64,000 nucleotides of DNA from Ruminococcaceae bacterium UBA1036 (GTDB lineage Bacteria > Bacillota > Clostridia > Oscillospirales > Acutalibacteraceae). A program made the position numbers and the translations under genes. Shown here one piece after another: positions 17,370 through 26,512 of this stretch; position 1 is the stretch's first letter, and each line of letters starts with the position of its first letter. The stretch covers positions 137,899-201,898 of the forward strand of contig DCEF01000020.1 of assembly GCA_002316805.1 (NCBI GenBank), written 5' to 3'. The notes below the pieces were generated by a model. That model was not told where the DNA came from, made no database searches, and worked only from the letters and a program-made list of their open reading frames with translations.

Positions 17370-18206
17370 TTGAAAAGTAAAATAGTTATTGCGGGGCTTG
17401 GGCTTATCGGCGGCTCCCTTGCAAAAGCGTTCCATGAGTTAAACAATTTTTCTGTCGTAGGTATTGACAGTAGTGAAGAGGCCGTAAATGCTGCCCTCAA
17501 CTGTGGCGCAATAGAGAAAGCCGGCACAGATGACGATATAAGGCATGCCGGGATGATTTTCCTCTGTATGTATCCGGAAGGCTGCATAAGCTTTGTTGAG
17601 AAGCACCTCAGCGCCATACGCCCCGGGTGCCTTGTAGCTGACACATGCGGAATAAAGTCATGGCTTTGCCCGCGCATGAAAAAGCTTGCGGAAAAAAGCG
17701 GGTTTATTTTTGTCGGCAGCCACCCTATGGCAGGAAAAGAAACGAGCGGGTTTGCGTCAAGTGACGCCGGCCTGTTCCGCGGCGCAAGCTGGATACTCGT
17801 TCCGTGCGGCGCGCCCCGCGAAGCGGTGGAGCGCCTGAAGTTGCTTGCACCGAAGCTCGGGTTTGCACGCACTGTTGAGACGACGCCCGAAGGGCATGAC
17901 CGCATGATAGCCTTTACAAGCCAGCTGCCGCACGTGCTCGCCTGTGCATATGTAATGAGCCCGCAGTGCCCCAGCCACAGCGGGTTTTCAGCCGGAAGCT
18001 ACCATGATGTTTCCCGTGTGGCACATATAAATGAAGGCATGTGGACTGAGCTTTTCCTCGAAAACAGCGAAGCGCTCACAGAAGAGCTCGACACATTTAC
18101 AACACATATCGGCGAGATACGCAACGCCATTGCGTCACGCGACGCGGCCACGCTGCGCAGGCTACTGCGCCGGAGCCGCCTGGTTAAGGAAGGATTGGGA
18201 GAATAA
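17370..18206 (+). CDS. tyrA: Prephenate dehydrogenase
   Basis: The 278-aa enzyme oxidatively decarboxylates prephenate to 4-hydroxyphenylpyruvate, the precursor of tyrosine. VIAGLGLIGGSLAKAF (about residues 6-21) is the NAD-binding Rossmann turn; GSHPMAGKE (about 118-126) contains the catalytic His and the substrate loop, and SQLPHVLACA (about 175-184) the second conserved His region. The start is taken as TTG at 17370 because GGAGGG stands 7 nt upstream; an in-frame ATG at 17310 would add 20 residues unlike the family and lies upstream of the candidate promoter. The stop overlaps the aroB start by one base, so translation is coupled. Confidence 0.92.
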   Translation: MKSKIVIAGLGLIGGSLAKAFHELNNFSVVGIDSSEEAVNAALNCGAIEKAGTDDDIRHAGMIFLCMYPEGCISFVEKHLSAIRPGCLVADTCGIKSWLCPRMKKLAEKSGFIFVGSHPMAGKETSGFASSDAGLFRGASWILVPCGAPREAVERLKLLAPKLGFARTVETTPEGHDRMIAFTSQLPHVLACAYVMSPQCPSHSGFSAGSYHDVSRVAHINEGMWTELFLENSEALTEELDTFTTHIGEIRNAIASRDAATLRRLLRRSRLVKEGLGE

Positions 18207-19261
18207 TGGAGCTCACCGTTCACACATCTACACCGTACAAAATTGTAATCGAGCGCGGCTGTCTCAGCCGCACCGGCGAATTTGCCGCAGAGCTTTTCCC
18301 TGCAGGAACACGTGCCGTAGTTGTTACAGACACAAACATTGCGCCGCTGTATGCTTCAAAAATCAGCGAGTCACTCAAGCAGGCGGGCTTTAAGCCAAAA
18401 GTCTTCAAATTTGAGGCTGGCGAAAAGAGCAAGTGCATGCCAACAATTGAAAATATGTACGGCGCTTTTGCAAGGGCCGGTATAACGCGCAGCGACTTTA
18501 TCGTTGCACTCGGCGGAGGAGTAACGGGCGACATGGCCGGATTCGCCGCTGCTACATGGCTGCGCGGCGTGAAGTTTATACAGATACCGACGTCCCTGCT
18601 CGCGCAGATAGACTCTTCCATCGGGGGCAAGACTGCCATAGACATCAGCGCTGGCAAAAACCTTGTCGGCGCGTTCCATCAGCCCGCGCTTGTACTTATA
18701 GATGCAAATACGCTTGCAACTCTGCCTAAATATTTTTTTGCCGACGGCATGGGCGAGGCAATCAAGCACGGATGCATAAAAAGCCGCAGCTTATTTGACC
18801 GCATAAAAGGCACGGATATTTGCTCCGATATGGACGGGTTTATTGCCGAAAACCTCAAAATAAAACGTGCCGCCGTAGAAAAAGACGAGTTTGACCACGG
18901 CGAGAGGATGCTCCTTAATTTTGGCCACACATTCGGCCACGCACTCGAAAAGCTGCACGGCTACGGTGTGCTATCACACGGCCGCGCCGTGGGCATCGGA
19001 ATGGTTATGATGGCAAAATGCGGCGAAAAGGCAGGGCTTACAAAGGCCGGAACATCAGATGAGATTGCGCAGGTCCTCAGTAAATACAGCCTGCCAACGT
19101 CTGACAGCACAGATATAGACAAAATTGTAGACACAGCCATGCTCGACAAAAAAGCGCGCGGCAGTGCCATTAATCTTGTAATGCTGAAACAGATAGGCGA
19201 AAGCTTCCTTTACCCTGCCGACCGTAAAAAGCTTGCAGAATTAACGGAGGCGCTCAAATGA
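18206..19261 (+). CDS. aroB: 3-dehydroquinate synthase
   Basis: The 351-aa enzyme closes DAHP into 3-dehydroquinate, the second step of the shikimate pathway, using NAD and a divalent metal. ALGGGVTGDMAGFAAATWLR (about 109-128) is the NAD and substrate-binding signature, PTSLLAQIDSSIGGKTAID (about 135-153) a further core motif, and GMGEAIKHG (about 188-196), with NFGHTFGHALE (about 245-255), supplies Glu and His metal ligands. It overlaps tyrA by 1 nt (TAATG) and aroA by 4 nt (ATGA), so it sits mid-operon and is translationally coupled on both sides. Confidence 0.95.
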   Translation: MELTVHTSTPYKIVIERGCLSRTGEFAAELFPAGTRAVVVTDTNIAPLYASKISESLKQAGFKPKVFKFEAGEKSKCMPTIENMYGAFARAGITRSDFIVALGGGVTGDMAGFAAATWLRGVKFIQIPTSLLAQIDSSIGGKTAIDISAGKNLVGAFHQPALVLIDANTLATLPKYFFADGMGEAIKHGCIKSRSLFDRIKGTDICSDMDGFIAENLKIKRAAVEKDEFDHGERMLLNFGHTFGHALEKLHGYGVLSHGRAVGIGMVMMAKCGEKAGLTKAGTSDEIAQVLSKYSLPTSDSTDIDKIVDTAMLDKKARGSAINLVMLKQIGESFLYPADRKKLAELTEALK

Positions 19262-20493
19262 GCAGTGTGCGCATAATGCCGTCAGCACTCTGCGGCAGGC
19301 TGACCGTTCCGCTTTCAAAGAGTGCCGCCCACCGCGCTATAATCTGTTCCATGCTTGCCGGCCAGGATGATATACTTCCACCCGATGAGAAGCTCAGTGA
19401 CGATATAATTGCTACGCATGAAGCAATGGAGGCGCTTCTCTCTTCCAGCAGTTCGCCTGTAACAATCGACTGCCACGAGTCCGGCTCCACCCTGCGCTTC
19501 CTTGTACCACTTGCGGCAGCGCTCGGCAAAACCGCTGTATTCACAGGCCACGGGCGGCTGCCGGAACGGCCCATAGGCGTTTACCTCGACTGCCTGCCCA
19601 AACATGGCGCCCGCTGCGAAACCGGCGGCGGGCTTCCGCTCACTGTCAGCGGCCCTATGCGCCCCGGCATCTTCTTTCTGCCCGGTGACGTAAGCTCACA
19701 GTTTGTCACAGGTCTTCTTCTTGCCCTGCCGCTGCTTTCAGGAGACAGCAGAATAGTCATGACTTCGCCTTTGCAGTCGGCGCCATATGCAGATATGACA
19801 TGCAGTGTTATGGAGTCGTTCGGCGTTAAAGCTGAAAAAGAAGATGACGGCTGGGAAGTAGCGGGCAGTCAGCACTATATGCCAAGCAATGATTTTCATA
19901 TTGAGCGCGACTGGTCACAGGCAGCTTTTTTCATCGCAGCTGGCATGCTCGGCGGTAAAGTGGAATTATGCGGCCTCAGCCGCAGTTCCTGCCAGGGAGA
20001 CCGCGCTGCCGAAATGATTTTCCGCAGTTTCGGTGCAAAAATAAGATGGCGCAGCGGCATAATGTCGGTACAGTCCGGCAGGGCGCCAGAGCATGATTTC
20101 AGGATCGACGCTTCGCAGATTCCAGACCTTGTGCCTGTGATTGCAGCAGCAGCCGCATTTCTCCCCGGCAGGCGCACCGTTATAACAAACGCGGGCAGGC
20201 TGCGGCTTAAAGAAAGCGATCGCCTTGCGGCAATGGCAGGGGGGCTCAGCAGCTTCGGTGCAAATGTAAAAGAGAAAACCGACGGGCTTGAGATAGAAGG
20301 CATGGAATTGCTGCGCGGCGGAAAAGCGGACGGCTGCGGCGACCACCGCGTCATCATGGCACTTGCCACGGCAGCCCTCCGCTGCGAAAAGGAATCAGTC
20401 ATTACAGACGCCGAAAGCGTGCGCAAAAGCTATCCAGGTTTTTTCCACGATTACAACCGTCTTGGAGGGAAAGCTTATGAACTGGGGAAATAA
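19258..20493 (+). CDS. aroA: 5-enolpyruvylshikimate-3-phosphate synthase
   Basis: The 411-aa enzyme transfers an enolpyruvyl group from phosphoenolpyruvate to shikimate-3-phosphate. Conserved blocks are PLSKSAAHRAI (about 17-27, active-site Lys and Ser), ESGSTLRF (about 73-80), GRLPERPIG (about 101-109), SSQFVTGLLLALPLL (about 145-159) and LKESDRLAAMAGGL (about 319-332) with the catalytic Glu. DHRVIMALA (about 362-370) holds the C-terminal Arg. It is shorter than the E. coli enzyme (427 aa). The first motif PLSK deviates from the usual PGDKS. It overlaps aroB by 4 nt and aroC by 17 nt. Confidence 0.93.
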   Translation: MSSVRIMPSALCGRLTVPLSKSAAHRAIICSMLAGQDDILPPDEKLSDDIIATHEAMEALLSSSSSPVTIDCHESGSTLRFLVPLAAALGKTAVFTGHGRLPERPIGVYLDCLPKHGARCETGGGLPLTVSGPMRPGIFFLPGDVSSQFVTGLLLALPLLSGDSRIVMTSPLQSAPYADMTCSVMESFGVKAEKEDDGWEVAGSQHYMPSNDFHIERDWSQAAFFIAAGMLGGKVELCGLSRSSCQGDRAAEMIFRSFGAKIRWRSGIMSVQSGRAPEHDFRIDASQIPDLVPVIAAAAAFLPGRRTVITNAGRLRLKESDRLAAMAGGLSSFGANVKEKTDGLEIEGMELLRGGKADGCGDHRVIMALATAALRCEKESVITDAESVRKSYPGFFHDYNRLGGKAYELGK

Positions 20494-21547
20494 GATACAT
20501 CTTACGGTTTTCGGCGAAAGCCACGGCCCTGCCATAGGTGCAGTGCTGGAAGGGCTTCCCGCAGGCGAAGTGATAGACATGGAGAAGGTAATGGCGCAGA
20601 TGGCGCGCCGCGCACCCGGCCATGACATCACCGCAACGCCACGCTACGAATCAGACGAGCCGAAAATACTGAGCGGCTTTTTAAACGGAAAGACAACAGG
20701 CGCCCCATTATGCGCCGTGATACAAAACAGCAACACTCATTCGGAGGACTATAAAGATATCTGCCACATACCGCGGCCCGGCCATTCGGATTACCCCGCA
20801 ATGGTGCACTACCACGGCTTTAACGACATCCGCGGCGGTGGGAGTTTCTCCGGGCGCCTTACGGCCCCCGCCGTATTTGCCGGTGCAGTGTGCCGCCAGA
20901 TACTTAGGCGGCGCGGCATAGAAGTAGGTGCGCACGTGCTTTCGATTCACGGCGTATCAGACACGCCGTTTGACCCCGTCAATGTTTCCACTGAGCTTTT
21001 GGAGGACCTTTCGTCACGCTACTTTCCGACTATTGACCATGCCGCCGAAAACACAATGCGCGCAGAAATTGCAGCCGCTAACAAAATGGGCGACAGCATA
21101 GGCGGCGTTGTGGAATGCGCCGCCGTTGGCATTCCGGCAGGCTCGGGAGGCGGCCCGCTTTCAGACGGGATTGAATCCGTACTCTCATCACTGCTTTTTG
21201 CCATACCGGCCTGCAAAGGCGTAGAGTTCGGGGCAGGGTTTCACACGGCTGAGCTTTTTGGCAGCGAGAACAACGACACGTATTATTACGACGGCAAAAC
21301 GGTAAAAACGCGCACAAATAACGCAGGCGGCATTCTCGGCGGCATAAGCACAGGCATGCCGATAGTTTTCCGCACCGCGTTCAAGCCCACGCCGTCTATA
21401 GCACGCGAACAGGAAAGCATAGACCTAAGCACAAAGCAAACTGTAAAATTTAAAGTGCACGGCAGGCATGATCCATGCATTGTCCCCCGCGCCGTGCCTG
21501 TTGTAGAGTCTGCAACAGCGATCGCCCTGCTCGATATGCTTTCTTAA
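20477..21547 (+). CDS. aroC: Chorismate synthase
   Basis: The 356-aa flavin-dependent enzyme converts EPSP to chorismate, the branch point for Phe, Tyr and Trp. GESHGPAIGAVLEG (about 12-25), RPGHSDYPAMVHY (about 100-112), DIRGGGSFSGRLTAP (about 117-131) and RHDPCIVPRAVPVVESA (about 327-343) are the family signatures, including the conserved His residues. I start it at the ATG at 20477, which has GGAGGG upstream and matches the usual N terminus MNWGNKIHLTVFGESHG. The start lies inside the last 17 nt of aroA, so coupling is likely. Confidence 0.95.
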   Translation: MNWGNKIHLTVFGESHGPAIGAVLEGLPAGEVIDMEKVMAQMARRAPGHDITATPRYESDEPKILSGFLNGKTTGAPLCAVIQNSNTHSEDYKDICHIPRPGHSDYPAMVHYHGFNDIRGGGSFSGRLTAPAVFAGAVCRQILRRRGIEVGAHVLSIHGVSDTPFDPVNVSTELLEDLSSRYFPTIDHAAENTMRAEIAAANKMGDSIGGVVECAAVGIPAGSGGGPLSDGIESVLSSLLFAIPACKGVEFGAGFHTAELFGSENNDTYYYDGKTVKTRTNNAGGILGGISTGMPIVFRTAFKPTPSIAREQESIDLSTKQTVKFKVHGRHDPCIVPRAVPVVESATAIALLDMLS

Positions 21548-21566
21548 ACAATTGGAGATGTAAGGA

Positions 21567-22679
21567 ATGACGCTGGACAATATCCGCGAAGAAATAGATA
21601 AAATTGATGCACAGCTCCTGCCGCTTTTCCTCAAGCGCATGGACCGTGCCAAAGAAGTTGCCGAAGTTAAAAAAGAAAAAGGGCTGTCTGTCCTTAACGA
21701 AAAGCGCGAGCAGCAGATTCTTGACAGCATTGCAGACAAAGCCGGCGAATACTCCGGCGAAGCCCGTATTTTTTACTCAAATATATTGGCAATGAGCCGC
21801 GGCATACAGTACCGCATGCTCGACGGCGGTGCTGCACTGCGCAGGGCAGTAAAAGAGGCTCCGTGTAAACCGCCGAAAGCTGAAAAAGTAGCCTGCCTTG
21901 GCTGCAAAGGCTCCTTTTCACACGAAGCTCTCCTCTGCCTTTATCCGAAAGCCAGGCCGCTGTTTTTCCGCGATTTTCCAGCTATCTTCGAAGCAGTTGC
22001 AGGCGGCTTGGCAGACCTTGGCATACTTCCTGTTGAAAATTCGTCGGCAGGCTCCGTAGGTGAAGTGTACGACCTCATATTAAAATACCGTTTTTCCATT
22101 TTGGGGGCGCTGAGCCTGCCCGTATGCCACTGCCTCGCTTCTTCTGAAGACAGCATAAGCAAAATAGGGGCGGTATATTCGCATCCACAGGCGCTGCGCC
22201 AGTGTGCCGGGTTCCTCAAAAAGCACGGCCTTAAAACGGAGCCTTTTTCAAGCACCGCCGAAGCCGCCGAATATGCCAAAAAGCCCGGCATCGGAGCAGT
22301 ATGCTCGCTGCGGGCGGCAAAGGAACGCGGCCTTCACGTGCTCGCGGAAAACATCCAGGACGTTTCAGGCAACAGGACGCGCTTTATAGTCATCGGAAAA
22401 CAGATGTGCCTTCCTAATGACGCCAACAAAATAAGCCTGTGCTTTGCGCTCCCGCACCGCACAGGCACGTTGTATGCCGCACTGGCACGTTTTTCCGCGG
22501 CAGGCCTCAACCTCACAAAAATTGAGTCGCGGCCAATCCCCGGGAAAAATTTCGAGTACGATTTTTACCTCGATTTTGCGGGAAATATACACGACGAGCA
22601 CACGCTTGACCTTCTCTGCGCATTATCCGATGAGCTGCCGCGCTTCTCTTTTCTGGGCAACTATAATGAAAATTTATAG
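21567..22679 (+). CDS. pheA: Bifunctional chorismate mutase/prephenate dehydratase
   Basis: The 370-aa P-protein makes phenylpyruvate from chorismate. Residues 1 to about 85 are an AroQ-type chorismate mutase (IREEIDKIDAQLLPLFLKR, then KKEKGLSVLNEKREQQIL). Residues about 105-280 are prephenate dehydratase: GCKGSFSHEALL, PVENSSAGSVGEVYDL and NRTRFIVIG with the catalytic Thr of TRF. The C-terminal ACT domain (about 288-360: ALPHRTGTLYAALARFSAAG, ESRPIPGKNFEYDFYLDF) normally mediates phenylalanine feedback inhibition, and the ESRP motif is intact. AAGGA and GGAG lie upstream of the ATG, 19 nt after aroC. Last gene of the aro operon. Confidence 0.94.
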   Translation: MTLDNIREEIDKIDAQLLPLFLKRMDRAKEVAEVKKEKGLSVLNEKREQQILDSIADKAGEYSGEARIFYSNILAMSRGIQYRMLDGGAALRRAVKEAPCKPPKAEKVACLGCKGSFSHEALLCLYPKARPLFFRDFPAIFEAVAGGLADLGILPVENSSAGSVGEVYDLILKYRFSILGALSLPVCHCLASSEDSISKIGAVYSHPQALRQCAGFLKKHGLKTEPFSSTAEAAEYAKKPGIGAVCSLRAAKERGLHVLAENIQDVSGNRTRFIVIGKQMCLPNDANKISLCFALPHRTGTLYAALARFSAAGLNLTKIESRPIPGKNFEYDFYLDFAGNIHDEHTLDLLCALSDELPRFSFLGNYNENL

Positions 22680-22698
22680 CTATGCATTTGCATGCAAA

Positions 22699-22736
22699 GC
22701 AGGCCGGCAGTAGCTTATCTCTGCCAGCCTGTTTTA
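22699..22736 (+). terminator. Terminator of the aro operon
   Basis: A stem GCAGGC-GGCAG/CTGCC-GCCTG (22699-22710 with 22721-22731) is followed by TTTTATTTC, about 20 nt past the pheA stop. It may also end minus-strand transcripts from ptsI, though its minus-side T tract is poor. Confidence 0.8.
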
Positions 22737-22776
22737 TTTCTGTATGTTAGATGCAGTTTAGCTTTAGTATCTGCAC

Positions 22777-24522
22777 TTATTTTGCTCTGTTTTCAACATT
22801 GTCATTGTAATAGCCCCTTAAAAGCTTATGAACCTGTTGCACATCTTTGCAGTCGCACGCTTCCTGCGCGAGTTTTCTGCAGCTTTCAGTGCTCAGTGTG
22901 CTCACCGTATATTTTGCCTGGGCCAACGCACCTGACGCCATGCTGAGTTCATCAAGGCCAAGCCCGATAAGGAGCGGTTCAGCCATAGGGTCGCCGGCCA
23001 TTGCACCGCACATACCAACTGGTATCCCTGCGGCATGGGCTGCGTCGGCAGTATGCTTTATAAGGCGGATAACAGCCGGATTCAAATAATCATAGAGGTA
23101 TGAAACCATTTCATTTCCACGGTCGGCCGCAAGGGTGTACTGAACCAAATCATTAGTCCCAATGCTGAAAAAGTTTGCTTCTTCAGCGAGAGCGTCTGCC
23201 ATTAAAGCAGCAGACGGAATTTCAACCATAATGCCGGTCTTTATGTTTTTTTCAAAAGGCACGCCCTGTGACTGCAGCTGCCCCTTTGCTTTTTCAAGGG
23301 CTTTTTTCGCTGCGCGCAGCTCCTGCACCCCTGAAATCATCGGAAACATTATCGCAAGGTTACCATAGGCCGAAGCACGCAGGATCGCCCGAAGCTGCGT
23401 AAGGAAAATTTCTTCATTGCCCAAGCAGTAGCGAATCGCGCGGTAGCCAAGAAAAGGATTATTTTCTTTCCTTATTCCAAGATAAGGGATTTCCTTGTCG
23501 CCGCCTATGTCGAGCGTTCGTATTATTACCTGCCTGCCCTCATGGCGTTCGGCAGCTTCCCTGTAAATGCCGAACTGTGTTTTTTCATCCGGCAGGGAAT
23601 TACTCGAAAGATATATCTGCTCTGTGCGGAAAAGGCCCACGCCCTCCGCCCCATTTTTAATGGAATCGCCAATATCTGAAACAGAGCCAATGTTAGAGGC
23701 TATTGTGACTCTTTTCCCATCTTTTGTTCTGGCAGGCTGGCCGGAAAAGCGGCTGAAAAGCTCATTCTGCCGTTTCTCCTTTTCCATTTTTATATTATAC
23801 TCCCGCACTGTTTCAGGCTGAGGGGAAAATATGCAGGCACCGCGCCCGCCGTCAATGATTACATCCTCCCCGCCTGAAACATCGGCAAGCAGCCCCGGAA
23901 TACCTACAGCAGCAGGTATCCCGAGAGATTTTGCAAACACGGACGTATGCGACGTCCTGCCGCCTTTCTCTGTTGCAAAAGCAAGTATAAGGCTGCGGTC
24001 AAGCTTGACAGTATCGGAAGGGGAAAGGTCATCAGCCACCAAAATGACCGGATGCCTGATTTCAGAGAGCAATTTTACATGGCTTCCTGAAAGATAATCA
24101 AGCAGCCTGTCTCCGCAGTCGCGCACATCCGTCGCGCGCTCCCGCATATAGGCATTGTCCATGCCTTCGAAAATGCCGGCATATTGCTCTGTGATTTCCT
24201 TAACCGCCTTTTCGGCCGAATACAGCTTTCCGCTTATCAGCTTTTTTATTGCCGGGCAGTACGCCGGGTCAGAAAGGAATGTCTTCTGACCTTTTATAAC
24301 AGCGACCTCGCTGCTATCCAGCGATTCACTGGCTTTTGCAATCAGCCCGTCTATTTCTTTTTCTGCCTGCCGTACGGCATTTTCCAGCCTGCTTATTTCC
24401 ACCTTTACATCTTTTTCGGAAATTGTGCGGGAAGTTCCGGCATTTTTGCTGTGCCGGAAAACGAAGGCCTTTCCGTGGCATATGCCTTCCGACACACCAA
24501 TGCCTCTATAAATCTTTTCCAT
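22777..24522 (-). CDS. ptsI: PTS enzyme I (phosphoenolpyruvate-protein phosphotransferase)
   Basis: The 581-aa cytoplasmic enzyme takes phosphate from PEP and passes it to HPr, starting the phosphotransferase system for all PTS sugars. The phosphohistidine domain has GGRTSHTSVFAKSLGIPA, with active-site His192. The C-terminal PEP-binding barrel shows EGVGLFRTEQIYL (about 291-303), IIRTLDIGGDKEIPY (about 331-345) and SIGTNDLVQYTLAADRGN, with Cys in GMCGAMAGDP being the usual proton donor. Length is normal. CGGAG is upstream of the ATG, 43 nt after ptsH. It is unusual to find it as the last gene of a mannitol operon. Confidence 0.95.
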   Translation of the reverse strand: MEKIYRGIGVSEGICHGKAFVFRHSKNAGTSRTISEKDVKVEISRLENAVRQAEKEIDGLIAKASESLDSSEVAVIKGQKTFLSDPAYCPAIKKLISGKLYSAEKAVKEITEQYAGIFEGMDNAYMRERATDVRDCGDRLLDYLSGSHVKLLSEIRHPVILVADDLSPSDTVKLDRSLILAFATEKGGRTSHTSVFAKSLGIPAAVGIPGLLADVSGGEDVIIDGGRGACIFSPQPETVREYNIKMEKEKRQNELFSRFSGQPARTKDGKRVTIASNIGSVSDIGDSIKNGAEGVGLFRTEQIYLSSNSLPDEKTQFGIYREAAERHEGRQVIIRTLDIGGDKEIPYLGIRKENNPFLGYRAIRYCLGNEEIFLTQLRAILRASAYGNLAIMFPMISGVQELRAAKKALEKAKGQLQSQGVPFEKNIKTGIMVEIPSAALMADALAEEANFFSIGTNDLVQYTLAADRGNEMVSYLYDYLNPAVIRLIKHTADAAHAAGIPVGMCGAMAGDPMAEPLLIGLGLDELSMASGALAQAKYTVSTLSTESCRKLAQEACDCKDVQQVHKLLRGYYNDNVENRAK

Positions 24523-24565
24523 ACTATCATCACACTCCGGTCACCAAAGCCTGCAGGAAGTAATT

Positions 24566-24838
24566 TTACTGGTTTTCACCGAAATTACTGCTGAAGAGCT
24601 CCTTTAATGTTTTCATGGCACTCATCTCGTCACTGCCCATGATAACCGCCTCAACAGTTTCACCGTCTTTAAGGCCAAGGCTCATAAGGCCGAGAAGGCT
24701 TTTAGCATCAACTTCCGTCCCATCGCCTCTTTTTATTTTTACCGATGAATTAAACGGTGTCATTTTCTCAACCATTACCTGTGCGGGGCGCAGATGAAAG
24801 CCATATTTGTTGCTTATTACAAATTTCCTAGAAAGCAT
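24566..24838 (-). CDS. ptsH: HPr phosphocarrier protein
   Basis: The 90-aa HPr relays phosphate from enzyme I to sugar-specific EIIA proteins. GFHLRPAQ holds the phosphorylated His15 and the conserved Arg17, and AKSLLGLMSLG holds Ser47, the site of HPr kinase in Gram-positives (Ser46 equivalent), so regulatory phosphorylation for catabolite repression seems possible. FHLRPAQ departs from the more usual IHARPAT. I start it at 24838, where AAAGGTGG lies upstream; an in-frame ATG 33 nt earlier would overlap that site. It lies between mtlD and ptsI in the mannitol operon. Confidence 0.93.
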   Translation of the reverse strand: MLSRKFVISNKYGFHLRPAQVMVEKMTPFNSSVKIKRGDGTEVDAKSLLGLMSLGLKDGETVEAVIMGSDEMSAMKTLKELFSSNFGENQ

Positions 24839-24876
24839 TTTGTTTCCACCTTTCACAATAAAAATTTGCAACCTGA

Positions 24877-26031
24877 CTATCTGCCTATAATCTCTTCATA
24901 AGCAGTTACAGTTTTCTTTACCGGCTCACTGCCATTTGCAAGGCCCGTGAATTTGCCCACGGCGGACTCAATACCGTTTTTATGGATTTCTTTCTGGATT
25001 TCGGCAGCTTTAGGGTCATTTTCATAGTCATAGGCAAACCCTGCGGCTATCGCTGTAACTATGCCGTCATATTTAAGGCCATGGTCAATGCACATGAGCA
25101 GCGGCGAAACAAGCCGGTCATTGTGTGAAAGTTTACGCACAGGATCGCGCCCCACACGTGTGAGGTCATCCTGAAGGTACTGGTTTTGGAAACGGCGGAT
25201 AAGCTTATCCGAATATTCTTTTAGCGCAGAAGCATCCATATTGTATTCTGCATTCAGTGCTGCACAAGCCTCGCTGTGGAATTCCTCAACTGCTTTCCTG
25301 ATGGCGCTGTCCTGAATCGCCTCATGGATATATTTGTAGTGTTTCTGATAGCCGAGATAGGCAATCAGCGCATGAGTGCCATTAAGCAGAAAAATCTTCC
25401 GCTTTAAAAACGGCGCGAGGTTTTCCACATAGTTAACTCCGCTTATATTATTGTTTTTCTTAACTGCACCGCTTTCAATGTCCCATTCATAAAAATTCTC
25501 TACGGCAACATCTATCGGCGACTCTTTTTTAAAGGAAACGTTAGGCACTATCCTGTCTACCGCGCAGTTCGGAAAACCCACCATTTTTTTCAGGTAGGCA
25601 AGAAAATCTCCGTCCGCGTTTTCTTCTATTGATTTGCGAAGAATATCTGTAGCAAAAAGCGCGTTCTCGCATGCGATGATATCAAGCGGCTGCCCTGGAT
25701 TCGATTTTTGCCGCTTTTTCAGCGCTTCCTTAATCACCTTGCCTGTGCTTTCGAGATGGTTGGCTCCTATTGAAAGTGTAACAAGGTCTGCAGAAGAGAT
25801 TGCTTTTGCAAGGTTTTCCTTGTTACTCAGCCCAATGGCTTTTACATCAGTTACCGTTTCCTGTGTTTTTGTCTCGCCAAGCGAAATAACGTTGTATCTC
25901 CCCAGTGAATTTATATTTTTCACGAGCTCTTCGGAAATATCAACGAAAGTGAGATCATAGCCTGATTTTCTCAGCAGATAGCCGATAAATCCCCTTCCGA
26001 TGTTTCCTGCTCCAAAATGTACCGCTTTCAT
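24877..26031 (-). CDS. mtlD: Mannitol-1-phosphate 5-dehydrogenase
   Basis: The 384-aa NAD-dependent enzyme oxidises mannitol-1-phosphate, the product of PTS uptake, to fructose-6-phosphate. KAVHFGAGNIGRGFIGYLL (residues 2-20) is the NAD-binding motif; KKMVGFPNCAVDRIVPN (about 148-164) and KRKIFLLNGTHALIAYLG (about 210-227) match the MtlD core with the catalytic Lys and His region. Its ATG overlaps the mtlF stop by one base (TAATG), so the two are translationally coupled. Length equals that of E. coli MtlD (382 aa). Confidence 0.95.
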   Translation of the reverse strand: MKAVHFGAGNIGRGFIGYLLRKSGYDLTFVDISEELVKNINSLGRYNVISLGETKTQETVTDVKAIGLSNKENLAKAISSADLVTLSIGANHLESTGKVIKEALKKRQKSNPGQPLDIIACENALFATDILRKSIEENADGDFLAYLKKMVGFPNCAVDRIVPNVSFKKESPIDVAVENFYEWDIESGAVKKNNNISGVNYVENLAPFLKRKIFLLNGTHALIAYLGYQKHYKYIHEAIQDSAIRKAVEEFHSEACAALNAEYNMDASALKEYSDKLIRRFQNQYLQDDLTRVGRDPVRKLSHNDRLVSPLLMCIDHGLKYDGIVTAIAAGFAYDYENDPKAAEIQKEIHKNGIESAVGKFTGLANGSEPVKKTVTAYEEIIGR

Positions 26032-26480
26032 TACTCTTTTGCACCTTCCTCTATAATTGATACAATTTCCTGTGCTGTTTTTGCATTGCGCAGGTGCTCC
26101 ACATTCTTTTTATACTGCACTGTCAGTGCAATTTTTTTCAGTATGCCGAGATGCTCGTCGCCTTTTCCGGCGATCCCAATTACAATATAGGCAGTGTTGC
26201 CTTTGCCGAAATCGACGCCGTCAGGATACTGCACAACAACAAGGCCTGTTGAGATGATTTCCTTTTTGTATTCATTTACACCGTGCGGGATTGCGATGCC
26301 GTTCCCAATATAAGTAGAGACCTCCGCTTCACGCTTTCTCATCCCTTCAATGTAATTTGGCGTGGTATAGCCGCTGCTTACGAGCATTCTGCCAACACGC
26401 TCAATGGCTTCCTGCTTTGTTTCTGTTTCCTTACCAATGATGATGTTTTCCATCTTCAAAATTTCGTTTGTCTTTACCAT
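26031..26480 (-). CDS. mtlF: PTS mannitol-specific EIIA component
   Basis: The 149-aa cytoplasmic protein passes phosphate from HPr to the EIIB domain of MtlA. GIAIPHGVNEYK places the active His at residue 66, and GKGDEHLGILKKIA is the second His-containing block near 105-118. In Bacilli and Clostridia mannitol EIIA is usually a separate protein, as here, and not fused to EIICB. AAAGGAGA is upstream of the ATG. It follows mtlR with a gap of 32 nt and is coupled to mtlD. Confidence 0.94.
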   Translation of the reverse strand: MVKTNEILKMENIIIGKETETKQEAIERVGRMLVSSGYTTPNYIEGMRKREAEVSTYIGNGIAIPHGVNEYKKEIISTGLVVVQYPDGVDFGKGNTAYIVIGIAGKGDEHLGILKKIALTVQYKKNVEHLRNAKTAQEIVSIIEEGAKE

Positions 26481-26512
26481 TGTTTTTTCTGTCTCCTTTC
26501 TTAATTCCGTGG

